Below are positions 43,092 through 54,873 of a DNA stretch of 64,000 nucleotides, in pieces. Position numbers and translations under genes: made by a program. The DNA is from Moniliella sp. 'wahieum' (lineage: Eukaryota > Basidiomycota > Moniliellomycetes > Moniliellales > Moniliellaceae): assembly GCA_003971905.1 (NCBI GenBank), contig RSEE01000154.1:49039-113038 (forward strand), written 5' to 3'. Within the stretch, counting starts at the first letter, position 1. The number at the start of each line of letters is the position of its first letter. Under the pieces are notes generated by a model. That model saw nothing but the letters and a program-made list of their open reading frames with translations, did no database searches and was not told the DNA's origin.

Positions 43092-44267
43092 TCTCTTTTC
43101 CTCACTATTTCCCACGGGCTGTGCCTTCTCACTATAGATATTTCCAAGCGGAGGCACTATACCGGCAAATAGATGAATGCTACGGCGCTGATTCTGGGAA
43201 AACACTAAAGGAAGTTTATATATGCCCATAGGAAAACAAGGTGCTTTAAACCCGAAGAGCTAGAACATGGCAATTTCTTATACAAAGTCTGCAGCCGTGG
43301 TTCCCTCTTTTTTCTTTTATACAAAAGATCCACTTGTTTCTAAGGGCCAGGGCTCTGAGGTGATCTTCGGGATCTCAGTGGTTTATGTTCTAGCTGGCGC
43401 TCGCCACTAATCCGTTAGCATGCCGTGATGGTCTCGGCAAAGCGTACTAGATCCTGCTCCTTCATTTTCCTTCCTCTCCGTTTTTAGTCGTCAACCCCCT
43501 ATAGACAATTGACCTATGTGCTCCCCAGCCATCTGTCCGTCAAGTTCCCTACTAAGTCGTTATCGCCATCGTTTCGCCAATTCTGTTTTGTGCCTTCATT
43601 AGTAGTTAAGGTCACCTTGTTCTAGCTTCCATAGTTATCTGTCCGCACCGCATTTCAGGGACCGATTTTGGTTTCCGGTATATCCCAGACTCTTCGCCGT
43701 CGTCTAGCTTCGGACCGACTGACTGCCTGGGTCCCTACACATCCATTCTTGAGTCCATCCATCATCCTTCCATCCTTCCACTTCCATCCTTCCATCCTTT
43801 CATGTTTCTTCCCCATCGCTCTTTCCTACAGTGTCAACCTTTTTTGCAGAACTACAATTCAATGTGACGGTACGTAGGCTCAATTATAACGACCAGGCCG
43901 GAATGAGTTGCGGAGGAAAGGGATGCATTATTACTGAGGCAATCCATGCTGAGGAGTCTCGGATCAAATCCGGTATCGAGCCTTTCCGCAAGGTCGAATC
44001 CAAAGTGATCCCATGGAAAGTGCATACTCCATTACAGACCCTTAAGAATAAAAATACGGGCAGGGTTGCATTGCACTAATGTCAAGACTTTCTATTTGAC
44101 ACCACTAACAGAGCATTCTCAAATAGGTGTGATGGCCCCTCCTACTAATAAGTTGTCCATTTTCGCCCCGCTTTCCTCTTTCTAATCCAACTGGTTGGTA
44201 GACCCTGATTGTGTTAGTTTCCTTTGAAGGCATATAACCCAAAGCCGGGTTGTCTCTAGATCACGTC
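43092..44267. other. Intergenic region, no gene recognised
   Basis: Short ORFs only; one 82-codon plus frame (43831-44079) without known motifs. More AT-rich than the flanking gene blocks. Confidence 0.45.
43735..43805. repeat. (ATCC)n microsatellite
   Basis: Repeated CATCCATC, CCTTCCATCC and TTCCATCC words over about 70 bases. Confidence 0.75.
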
Positions 44268-44895
44268 CATTTCATTGACAGAGCTTAAGGCTGGGACAGG
44301 GGGAACGCTACGTCTAAACCTAACCGTTCATCTTGCGGGAGTTACTTGGAAGCGCTTAAGGAACCAGGGGATCGCCAGGATATCAGGACCCTCCGGCTCT
44401 CGCCATCCGGTCCCGTACCCTAGGAAGCGCGTGTGGACATGGATGAACGTGGTTGACATCCGAGCAAGGAAAAATTTCCACTGAGACTTAGTAGCCAACT
44501 CCTTCCAATGCCCAAACAACTTGCCCGCCGTTTTGGTGCCGTAGTATCCTCGCGTCGTCAAAACCAGGGGGAAAAACGGCTCTTGAGTGCGTCCCTGGTA
44601 CTTGGCGTTCTCGTCGCGTTCTGCTTGTTCAAGCAGCCCAAGCAGCTCCTTCTCCCGGCGTTTCAAGGGGGTTGCGGTGCTCTCATGCACCACCCGTATA
44701 CTATCCTCGATTCGCCCTGTGCACTTTTTACATCAGCTGCCCCGTGCCACCTTCCACGCCCCCTGCAGCCAGCAAGCATCGGTTATATTATTTCTCTATA
44801 TGTCGGTGTTGGCGACGTTTGGAACGGTGGCGAAGGTGGCGAAGGTGGCGAAGGTGGCGGGCGATGCAGCACAGCTGGGGCTTCGGCTGACCGGG
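44268..44895 (-). mobile_element. Non-LTR retrotransposon (LINE) fragment, RT C-terminal region, copy 2
   Basis: Inverted relative to 18178-18805. The minus strand reads HESTATPLKRREKELLGLLE, AKYQGRTQEPFFPLVLTTRG, KELATKSQWKFFLARMSTTF and HVHTRFLGYGTGWREPEGPD, followed by the same 3' tail (CCCAGCCTTAAGCTCTGTCA, near 44272-44291). Upstream of the protein part the two copies diverge faster but stay alignable (GGCCTACGG.CC). Family assignment as in copy 1 is inferred. Confidence 0.5.
44815..44860. repeat. Tandem 9-mer (GCGAAGGTG) array
   Basis: Three to four units of GCGAAGGTG. Confidence 0.8.
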
Positions 44896-47800
44896 CCGTA
44901 GGCCGGGTCCTCCTTGTGATCCCAATATTGTGGGTTGCAATCGTTTGAGCGGTACATCACATGACTTCCATTCGCACCCAAATTAAACTTGGATGTTCCT
45001 TTGGGTATTGCGCAACATATGACATTGGATTCGGTCTAATGCTTCACGTCTCCAGTCGTGTCTAACCCTAGTTTTTCAATTGAAATGTGCTTGCAGTGTT
45101 ACGCAAAACCAGTAGATAAAACCTCTGCCCCCATCATTTGTTTCCCAACCATATGTGGTGCAGGTGAATAAGAATGGTTATCAGCAACATGATGGACGAC
45201 GGATGGAGATGGAGAGGTCTTTTCTCCTTAAACAGGTCAAAGAAGGTGACATTTGTCTTTGGGCGTGACACCGGCGATTCAGAATAACACCTCAGATATA
45301 CCCTCAAAATTTCGTGACAAGGTGTATAAGCCATTTTCGCCACATTAATGGTTCTCGTGGGCATGTTTTGTACGTATATAGCCTTTCGACTGCAAGTGGA
45401 CTAGTTCCTTCAGTCGCGATTTTGATTTAACAGCTGGGACGGGCATTGCACCGGATGGTATGAATGGGAAAACTGGATGACCTGTGTAGTCCCATTCAGT
45501 AAAATGGTGATGACCGTTCTGATACCCCCCGCGGAGCAGTTGCTGCTCACATTCCCGAACCTATGTCCTGATCCTCAGGCATGGATTGTGCCCCCCTAAG
45601 TGCCGCACATATAATGAAATCATTCGTGTGAGATGCAATGATTTAACAGTTACCCCGCATGTGTTCCAAACAGGCCATGAACGTGTCTATAGTGTCGTGC
45701 TTACCCTCTGAAGGGCAGAAGGCCAGATGTACTCTTGGCTATGTTTTCAAAAAATACGCAATGCGAAATATTTCACGCAATGTTGAGATGGCACTACCGG
45801 GTCGCGGACAGAAGATTACATGGTATGATATCTATCAAGTGGTCAGCTCTAGCCTTAAACATTTTACAGGAATGCCATTGCTTGGTCATTGTATTCGCGA
45901 AAAGATGAAGATGAGTTGGATGGTATGAAAAAAATATCGATTACATGCTGGGGTTGTGTACAAGGCGGGCAAAGAGATAAAGTATTCAGAAGCTAACTAT
46001 AGATGAGAGTGGTTAATTCACCCCCGATGTCTGATGAGAGTGATGTACTCCAAACTGCAGATAGATGTGTATGACAATTGTCAATAAAAGCACACTCCAT
46101 GCTGTGTTCGTCTCTTCAGGAGTACGCGATTATTCATCGGAACAAAACAAGGACGAGGGGTTGACATCGGAATGGTGAACGTAGAGTGACCATTTCTGGG
46201 CATGGGTGAAAGAGGTAACAAAAATGATAAGCTGTAGCGAATTCATTACTTTAAAATAAATGTTAAACACGCCAAAGTGGCCCCTGGCACCTGCAGAGGA
46301 CAGTTATTGCGGGCATGGAAGCCGACACGATCAAATATGTGACGACTGCTGTGACTTGTACCGAGTGCGGGAGAGACTTGTCCCCCATTGCCCAACTCTT
46401 TGGTGCAAGAACCGAAGCATCGTGCCGGCCAGAGACGGTGCACCATTCGACTGGATAGGTGTTGAGTCCCGGCTCGACCTAAATGGTTGAGGACCATTTC
46501 TCACTGCTCTGAGCACGATGGCCTTGCGTCACCTCGGCCCATTGTTTGTTAGAGGGGCTGTATCACGGAACACCATGATATCATGACGCTTGAGAGAGGA
46601 TCAATATCAGCACGCTCACGTACTAATATCTCACCCCGGATTCAACTCTTCTCCTGATCTCACGGACACCCCGACTGCACTGTCCCAGGAGGAGGCTAAG
46701 AAGTGCAGTATGAGACTGGTGTTTTGTAAAGGGGGAGGTTCATTCATTTTGGTTCCTGTGCAGTTGCGCAGTTGGTCTGGATGATCGCGGGCGACCCCTC
46801 TTTCGGCGGTAGTGAGCATGTGAGCGGTCAGTTCAAAGCTCCATGAAAGGGGTGGGGCGTATATTCAGACAGGCACAAGGTATTGTACAGATAGCTGGGG
46901 ATGGAGGGGGTGAAATCATATGTATTCCCTGCATAGTTCCCAATAGCTTTCTCCCATTCACAGAATAGAGCATGAAGAAAAATAACCACATGGCTGCCGT
47001 GTGCTACTTGTTGGTCGCAATGTCACCAGTGGACTAGCACTACGCAATTCGTCCCCAAAATAAAGGAAAGTCAACTACGGATGCGGAGGCTCTGCGTAGG
47101 TGCTTTTGGCTATATCCACGGTGAGGGTGAGCGCCCCCAGATTACGGTCGACAAACTTGTTGTGAACTCCGGCTGCACTAGATGCAGCTGACCATTGAGG
47201 TGTTTGACGATCGTGTTCACCTACTTGCCTGCGTTGGGCATAACGCGGACAAACTCCTCCTCACACTGTGTGTCGGCGTTCTTGGGGGAACCCCGCTGAT
47301 ATGGGCGGGGCCCCGAAAGGGATTGGAAGCCACGCCGTTTGCGGGAATGCTTTCCCTTGAACAAGAGTTCACTCACGGTTTATCGAACTTGAACGCTATT
47401 GACAGATCCAAACGAAACTAGAGGCAAGGGGGGGCGTCTCAATAGTTGAGGCGTCGGCTCGCGTGGCAAGGTTGTATCTGCCCCTGAACGAGCAGGACAA
47501 TTAGTATGTCAGTGTAGACGCAACCTTGAAAGGTTGGCCGGAAGTTTGGCACAGACAAAGGAAGGGTCGGACTGCGAAACCAATGGCACCTCAGCGACAA
47601 TGTTCTTATAGTTTTCTTCTTCTTTTCCATTCCAGCCAAAGCTCAAGCACGGGTATCCCTAGTAACCAAGTTGAGCAACACCAGAGGGAGAATCTGGTAC
47701 AATGTCTTGCAATCGACCCCCCTGGCGGAGGGCTTACTGTGAACCACCTTGTGGTGTCTTTGTGCTATCGACCCCCCAATTTCATTCCATGCTGCGTGTG

Positions 47801-48832
47801 GAGAGAATCCAACCACAGCGCTAGCGAGGGCCCTTCGTTGAAGTTTGCGTCCGTCAGCCACGGCCCTAGGGGAACCGGCGTGTGCATGGTTGATCGCCAG
47901 GCTCTTGTCGACCGAGAAGCGCGAACCCCTCTGCCACACGTGGACTGTCAAAAGGGGGTTGGACACGTAGTCGTCTTTCTTGAACCCTTTCTTAAACCGG
48001 GCCAGCCAGCAACTCCGGGACCTCGGAGACGAAACAGAAAGCGACCTCCTGCGTTTCTTTGCTGTTACTCGCCCCTGTCGCGTCCTCCATACTCTTGCGG
48101 TACTTAAACAGGACAAAGGAGACGACCTTTATATACTTCTCGTTCACACTCGTCTGGCTCACTTGGCCGTTGACCCGACCGTCGTTCTTGACGACCATGT
48201 CGATTTTTGGTAATCGACATCGCGCCTATAGTTGTGACATTGATCGTAAAAATCGCCTTCAGGCTTGATGTGTCCACCAGTCACAGTTACTAATCGCCTT
48301 ATTGCACACTCAACACAGTAGTACCAGTCGTAGCTACACACCTCTGACAGTCGGCCACGTCGTCCCCCGTCATATGTGGGCATTCAAGCACATAGTAATT
48401 GAAGCATCTCGTTGGTTGTTGTCGCCCTAGTGATAATCCGCAACACACAGGCTGTGTTGTACAAGGGTCGATCCCTCGGTGGTAGAATCCCACGCATGGA
48501 TGAGCTCCTCGTGATACTCTTCCTGCAAGTTCGAAAAGACATTAACATATACTGCCCTTCCCGAGGAATCTCGAGACGGCCTCACAGGCACTATACTCAC
48601 GCCAGCTGTTTGCTGCATCCACAAGGAGAAGAGACTTTTGGCTGTTTCTGATGCAACCAGGAATGGTTTGCTCGTCTAGACTCTCGGCCCTTGGTATGTG
48701 AATATTGTCCACATCAGCAGGCTGTTCAGAGAGCTTGGTTGATTGGACACATTGTCTGCAAAACGATCGGGTCCCCCGTCAGCTGGAGATGGACCACAGA
48801 TCTTGGCCACTGGCCTTGGCTCGGAGGCGGTT
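44896..48832. other. More AT-rich, gene-poor block
   Basis: Four kilobases of lower GC than the gene blocks, with no ORF above about 195 codons. The longest pair (47526-48107 plus, 47643-48116 minus) overlap each other antisense and have no recognisable domain. A Cys-containing minus reading near 48300-48400 (YYCVECAIR, ECPHMTGDDVADCQRCV) looks protein-like but cannot be extended. Confidence 0.5.
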
Positions 48833-48837
48833 GAGGC
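48833..48837. repeat. Target-site duplication (left)
   Basis: GAGGC immediately before the left LTR; repeated at 55697-55701. Confidence 0.85.
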
Positions 48838-49660
48838 TGTCACGGGCGGGCCCGCCAGGGGGCTCACCCAGGTTCTTGGGGTACAATCCCTTAGGAGACG
48901 GAAGGACGACTCACGGTAGTTTCGGGCTTGGGCTGGTTGGTGTATCCGAGCGGAGCTAGGGACGAGGAGAGGCCTTTGGTGGGGCGGCTGCACGTGTGGC
49001 AAGGCTGCGTCTGCACCGGCTTGGGCCGTAGTAACGTGTCTGAAGCCTCCGGGACTTAGGGACGGGAGGAGGCAGCGGCGGACAAACACTGCCTTAACTG
49101 AGACTGGGAATCGCCGCGGCCAAAGGAGGGCTCGCGCGATGGGGTTGACGAGGGGCTGGAGGACGAGGTCGGAGGAGAAGTCGGACGCTAACAAGAAGAG
49201 CTGCCTGTACTGGATCAATTGGCTGGAAACGGGCAGGAGTCGGACAGGATAGGCGGGAAAGGGACGAAATGGAGGGTGGAGGAAAAGATCCCCCACCCAC
49301 CGGGGGTACAGGCTTAATCGAAAAAGGGGAAACAGACACAAAGGGGGTGTAGAAAGAAAGGCACGTCAAAAGAGGGGTTGATCGCCGCAGGCGCGATCGA
49401 GAAAGGAAAATAAGTGGTGACGGGCGACGGACGTCGCAAAGATACTGAATACTTGGTGGTCTCGTTTTGACCACCGACTTGGACTTGGGCGGGAGGCGAC
49501 TACTGTCGCGCGTACGCATGGCAACTCGGACCACCGTACAGGGTACAACCAACCATCGTCAAACGTGGTTGGGCTTGGGGGCGCGCTCCACTGGGTTGGT
49601 GCAGAGCAGGCGGGCCTTAGCTAGGATCAGACCATCTTGGATCCGACGCGGCCCGTAACA
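48838..49660 (-). repeat. 3' LTR (left on the plus strand)
   Basis: 823 bases, TGTCACGGGCGGG to GGCCCGTAACA. About 100 bases at 48988-49095 are shared with repeat A copy 1 and, more weakly, with repeat B. Confidence 0.93.
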
Positions 49661-49664
49661 TTAC

Positions 49665-49674
49665 GCTCCCCTTC
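49665..49674 (-). other. Polypurine tract
   Basis: The minus strand reads GAAGGGGAGC four bases before the 3' LTR; position and composition are those of a plus-strand primer. Confidence 0.65.
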
Positions 49675-49748
49675 ACAAGGCGTGTCCGCACGCCTACCAG
49701 GTTGGGCTTCTCCTCCTCAACCGAACCTGGGGGAACTGGGGCGGGGTA

Positions 49749-52700
49749 CTACTCCTCGAGAAGGCGGGCCAAGGCCCGTTTGCGTGCTTGGGAGCAGTAT
49801 TTCTCGGGGTGCTGGGTGTGGAACTCGATCACCACTGGAGCCTCATCCCCCATGTCGTTGGCGGGCACCCAATCGTTCTCTGACTCAGGGAAGCCGACGA
49901 AGGAGACCAGGTACTGGAACTGGCGACGGTAGCAACGGGAATCGAGGATGCGCTTGACGAGCCAGTGTTCTTCGCCTCGCTCAACTTCGGGCGGTGGAGG
50001 TAAGGGCTCGTGCCGGGCTGGCACGGCATCGAAGCGGTACGGCTCGAGGGCAGAGATGTTGAGCACAGGATGGATCTTGATCGACGGGGGAAGGTCAACC
50101 ACATACGCCCCCTCGTGTACCTTGGCCTTGATCTTAAATGGCCCCAAGTACCTGCGCTCCAACGATCCACTCGGCCGAGTTGACGGCACCCGCTCCTGAT
50201 CAACCAGCACCCAATCTCCCGCTTCCAGCTCCGGCGCCTCGCTCCGCAACCGATCGGCATAGTGTTTGGCTCTCTTGCGCGCCTGCTCCAAAGCTCCCTT
50301 GGCCGTCTCAATCGCCTCGTTCCGAGCCTCTTGATGTTCCTCCCCTGGCTCATTCTCTCGCACGGCAGCGACTGGGTCACCTGGTTTGAGCGGCTGGAAC
50401 CCATGCATGATGTAGAACGGAGACAACCCTGTTGAAGCGGAGCGAGCGGTGTTGAGCGCGAAGGCGGCTGAGGGAAGGTACTCGACCCAATCGGACTGCA
50501 GATGGTTAACGAAATGGCGCAGATGAGTCTTAACCAGATCGACAAACCGCTCCGACTGCCCATCGGACTGAGGGTGCTGGGTAGTGGCCATGCTTTGGCG
50601 AATGCCATGCTTCTCGCAAAAGCCACGCACCTGGGACGAAGTGAACAACGGCCCTCTGTCGCTCACGATCTCGGTCGGCAGCCCATACACGTTGAACACC
50701 TTCTCCGTCAGCCGCTCAAGCAAACGACCCGCCGTGTCGCCGGAGCTGCACGGGATGAGCACCACCATCTTGGACAACCGATCCACCACCACCAGCACCA
50801 TGTTCAGCGTCTCGCCCTTGCTCCCAAGTCCTCCCTCTGGCAGGGGACCGAAGTGATCCATACTGAAGCTTGACCAAGGTCGGGCTGGCACTTCCAACGG
50901 TTGCAGTAGACCATAGGGACGATGGCGGCGGCTCTTGACAGTCTGACATGACGAGCACGTTCCCACATAACGACGCACATCGAAAGTCATTCCTGGCCAA
51001 TAGTACCAACGCGCCAACTGATCGTACGTGCGCTCTCTTCCCTGGTGGCCAGCCTCGGGCTTGTCATGGTGGTCGTGGAGCAAGGTATACCGCAGTGCTT
51101 CGGATTCGGGCACGTAGATTCTCCCTTGGAAGTAGAGCAACCCGTTGCGCATCTCATACTCCTGCGGCGCACAACCTTCTTCGACTCGCTCCACGATGGC
51201 CTCGTACCCGCTGTCGTGCTCCTTGAGCTCTCGTATGGCTTCAATCACCTCGCCTTCGGGCGGCTGCTCCTCAACTGCTTCCACTTCGCCCGCATGCGCT
51301 TCAACCCCGGCTTGCGGCACCACCTTGGCTCCCGGCAACAGGAGCGACTCATAGTCCTCAACATGCTCCTCTGACTTGGCTCGCAGGATCGGTTGCTTGC
51401 GCCACTCGGCTGCATCGGCCGCGCCTTCGCTCTTGGCTTGCTCGACTAGGTCTGGACGACGAGATAATCCATCCGCAGCACCATTCTTCGACCCGGGACG
51501 ATAAATCATCCTTGGTTGGTAGGCCGAAAGAAACACGCGCCAGCTCGCTTGCCGGCGGTTCCGCTGCCCTTCGTCGTTGTAGCTCACCAGATTCTTGTGG
51601 TCGGTCACCAACTCCAACTCCGGGGCCGACTCCACCAGATGCCGAAAGACCTTGAGCGCCGTGATTAGGGGTAACAACTCTTGATCTCCTACTCCCCAGC
51701 GTTGCTCGGCGGGCGTAAGCTTCCTTGACCAATAGGCTATGGGGCGCTGCCGGCCCTCGTGAGGCTGAGAGAGGACCGCTGCCACGGCATAGCCACTCGC
51801 GTCCGACTCGATTCTCAAAGGCTTGTTCTGGTCGAAGGGCGCCAGCACTGGGGCTTGAGTAAACGCTTCCTTGAGACGATCGAAACAACGTTGGTGCTCG
51901 GGGGTCCATTCCCAACGCTGACCCTTGTGAAGCAATTGGGTCAGGGCGCGGCGGTGTACTGCGAGTAGGACGGCACGTAGATTCTCCAGAAGTTCATAAA
52001 CCCTAAAGCGCGGAGCAACTCCTTCGGCGACTTGGGCGTGGGCCAATCCAACACTGCCTTGACCCGATCGACCTCCATGGATAAGCCTAGTGTGCCCACC
52101 CGATGCCCCAAGAACGAAATGGAATCTTGGAAGAACTTGCACTTGTCAATGCCAACCACCAGATGGTTGTCGGCTAGACGCTTCAGAACCTCTTTGACCA
52201 CTCGAACATGCTCACCTCGATCATTGTGCACGATCGCGAGATCATCCAGGTAGCAGAAGACGTGCGTGTCGATAAAGTCCGATAGCACCGCGTTGATGAG
52301 GGTAGTGAAGGTGGAACCCGCTCCTTGCAAGCCAAACGGCATCACATTGGAAACGAAAGAACCGAATTTGGTACCCACTGCGGTATACGGAACAGACTTG
52401 GGGGCAACTCGGACCAGGTTGTAGGCGCTCTTGAGATCCAACTGGGTGTAGTACTTCCACCCCGACAGGCGCTGGAGCGTTTCGTCGATGAGGGGAAGAG
52501 GCACTCTTTTCTTGACAGACCTAGCGTTCACGCCACGTAGATCCGTCACGACTCTGACCTCTCCCGACTTCTTGCGAACGAATAGCACCGGGGAGCGCCA
52601 CGCGGATGTGGACCGGCTAATCCACCCTCTGGCCAGGTTTGAACGGATCCACTCGGCCAGCACTGCCGATTCCGTAGTGGACAGAGGATAGATCTTGCCG

Positions 52701-53730
52701 AAGAAAGGCTTGACACCCGGTAGGAGCTCTATCTCGTGGTCATAACCGGGACGCAACGGGGGTAGACGATTGAGCCGATTCTCGTCAAAGGCATCTAGGC
52801 AATCCGCGAATTCTGGGGGCACGAGCTTGGCAATCTCCTCAAGGGGGCGCGGCTTCGGAGGCTCGGGGAAAACCCCATCCACTGGGTCATCAACATCCAA
52901 CTGCCGGGGCCTGGGTCCTCGACCATACGCAACTCGTTGGGCATCGTACTGACGGCGCGCTCCTCCACCGGCTCGTCATCCGCGTCCGCCTCGGTCTCCG
53001 CTTGAGCAACTTGAATCTCTCCGGGCGTAGCCACCACCTCGCCCTGATCGTCAACCCACACTTGGCCGACTAGGAGATCATCGTCTCGTTGAAGCTCGTG
53101 ATTGAACCGGGAGGCCGAGACTAAACGTATGTCCATGATACCACAACACTCGATCGAGGGGCCATCGCCCTGGAAGCTAAGCTCGGCTGAACCATCTCGA
53201 GCGAAAGAGAGCGACACATCGTTGGCGTAAAGGAAGTCGGTACCCAAGACCGCTGGATAGCGCGGAATCGACGTAACGAGGAACTCGTGGCTGAACGTTC
53301 GGCCGCCCAGGTTGAAAGACAGAAGGCAAGAGTGAGTAACCTGGCCTGAGCAGCTTCTTCTTCCGTCCAGTAGCCGCACCTGGAGGGGGGCGGAGAGTGG
53401 ATTCATGACGTACCCGTGTTTGCGCACTTCCGCGCGGTCAATAAACGATCTCTCGGCCCCCGTGTCCACTAGGCTTAACGTGGTTTGCGTGCCCAACTCC
53501 GTCTGGAAACATGTAGGCGCGGTCGCTAGGCGACCATCTTGACGGAGGAGGTGGACGTGGCACACATCCACGGCGGGGCCCTTGCCCCTAGTTGCGCGCC
53601 TGCCCCGGCGCGCCCGACGACGAGCCGCCCTCTTGGCCCGTCTGGCTCGACCCCCCTTGGTTCGAGCCGTTCGAATTGGAATTCCCTTGGGGCCGAAACC
53701 GACGGCCACGCCGCCCGGAGCGCTGACCAT
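49749..53730 (-). CDS. Pol polyprotein: protease, reverse transcriptase, RNase H, integrase, chromodomain
   Basis: Protease is at about 53450-53520 (LSLVDTGAERSFID, the retropepsin DTG). Reverse transcriptase spans about 51950-52890, with RSPVLFVRKKSGEVRVVTDL, QLDLKSAYNLVRV and the catalytic FCYLDDLAIV. RNase H is at about 51500-51900 (LRIESDASGYAVAAVLSQ, ELVTDHKNL). Integrase has the HHCC-type zinc finger (GHQGRERTYDQLARWYYW, CSSCQTVKS) and DDE residues in SMDHFGPLP, VSDRGPLFTS and GQSERFVDLV. The C-terminus is a chromodomain (LVKRILDSRCYRRQFQYLVS, FVGFPESENDWVPANDMGDE), the mark of chromoviruses that target heterochromatin. Frame changes fall near 52910 (protease to RT) and 51950 (RT to RNase H), each equivalent to one missing base. 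The remaining frame is open for nearly 800 codons. Confidence 0.95.
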
Positions 53731-54673
53731 TACGGCCCAAGGGGCACTCGTTACGCCAATGACCCGATTCTCCGCAACGCATGCAGAGGTCGTTGTTGCG
53801 GCGGCGAGCGTACTCTTCGTCGCTGATTCGAGGCCGACGCCCCTGGGGACGGACCTCCGCTCCGTCTAAGTCCATCGGCTCGTAGTCATGGTTGCTGTTG
53901 CTGTTGCTGTTGCTGTTGCGCGAGCGCGACTGGAAGCTGTGGTTGTTCCACCGCGAGTTGCTGGAACGGTCGCTGCCGGGCAGAAGATCTTTCGACAGCT
54001 CGGTGCGGGTAGCCCACTCGATTAAATCATCCAGCTCTTGAAAATGCATCGACGCGTTGACGTAGAAGTAGGCCCGACGTAATTCCGGAGACATGCCTTG
54101 TTTGAAAAGACTGATCGCCGTTGCGGGTTGGCCGCGATACGCCTCAATCTCGCTGAGAATGTCTTGGAACTTATCCGCGTACTGACCGACCGTCATGTTC
54201 CCCTGCTTGAGCGCGAACAGTCGCTGCATGGCATGCTCCTCTGCCTGCATATCCCCGAAGCGACGGAGGAAAACCGTACGGAAGGCGGACCAGCTGTAGA
54301 GATGGTGGTAACGGGCGGCTTCGTCAGGGCCAATGTCAGCTCCCTCATGGCCATGGATACGATTAAACTCGCTGGTTTGGTGACGGGTCCACGTCGAGGT
54401 TGAGTCTGGCATGCGCAGCAACGCCAGATGAATAAGGGTGGTGTTGTCTCGAACACCGGCTTGATTGGCCACACTCTGGATCCGGTCCAGGAAAAGGCAC
54501 GCGGCTGCATGGTCGTTTACGTTGTTGCCCGTGTGGGCGAAAAGAGGAAAATCGCTCAGGCGGAAGGTACGACTACTGGGACCGGCGGTCCACGTCGGTG
54601 CTGGGACGGGCTGATTGCCCGGCGCGTGCTGGCTCTGGTAAAGGCCTGAAATCGGTTCGCTTGGCTGACTCAT
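53588..54673 (-). CDS. Gag polyprotein
   Basis: 361 codons starting MSQPSEPISGLYQSQHAPGN at 54673, the first Met after the leader. A retrotransposon capsid region follows (AAACLFLDRIQSVANQAGV, YSWSAFRTVFLRRFGDMQAE, QGNMTVGQYADKFQDILSEI, ELRRAYFYVN). Then an Asn/Ser repeat, and a CCHC knuckle C-x2-C-x4-H-x4-C (CMRCGESGHWRNEC) about 50 residues before the end. Gag overlaps pol by about 140 bases; pol lies one base ahead (a +1 shift), which may be programmed or may be another indel error. Confidence 0.92.
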   Translation of the reverse strand: MSQPSEPISGLYQSQHAPGNQPVPAPTWTAGPSSRTFRLSDFPLFAHTGNNVNDHAAACLFLDRIQSVANQAGVRDNTTLIHLALLRMPDSTSTWTRHQTSEFNRIHGHEGADIGPDEAARYHHLYSWSAFRTVFLRRFGDMQAEEHAMQRLFALKQGNMTVGQYADKFQDILSEIEAYRGQPATAISLFKQGMSPELRRAYFYVNASMHFQELDDLIEWATRTELSKDLLPGSDRSSNSRWNNHSFQSRSRNSNSNSNSNHDYEPMDLDGAEVRPQGRRPRISDEEYARRRNNDLCMRCGESGHWRNECPLGRNGQRSGRRGRRFRPQGNSNSNGSNQGGSSQTGQEGGSSSGAPGQARN

Positions 54674-54852
54674 GAGTCTCAGAAACCTGAGGACCAAACG
54701 GGGAGAGGGAAAGGTGCGGTAGAAACACCCTGGGACGAAGAGACTGTGGGGAAACGCTTGGGGGGAGAAAAGCGGTGGACTGCGAAAGACACGACCAGCG
54801 TGGGAGTCAGCGGGGCCAGCCCAATAACGAAGAACCCTGAGGACCTGCCGAG

Positions 54853-54870
54853 GGAACCCCGGACCCTCCA
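54853..54870 (-). other. Primer-binding site
   Basis: Three bases inside the 5' LTR the minus strand reads TGGAGGGTCCGGGGTTCC. Its complement ends ...CCA and contains GAACCCCGG, a typical T-arm 3' half, so a tRNA 3' end is the likely primer. Which tRNA is not clear. Confidence 0.65.
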
Positions 54871-54873
54871 TTA

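Noticed and set aside
47526-48116. Overlapping antisense ORFs of 193 and 157 codons
   Set aside because: Mutually antisense, no known motif and no sign of conservation; chance frames.
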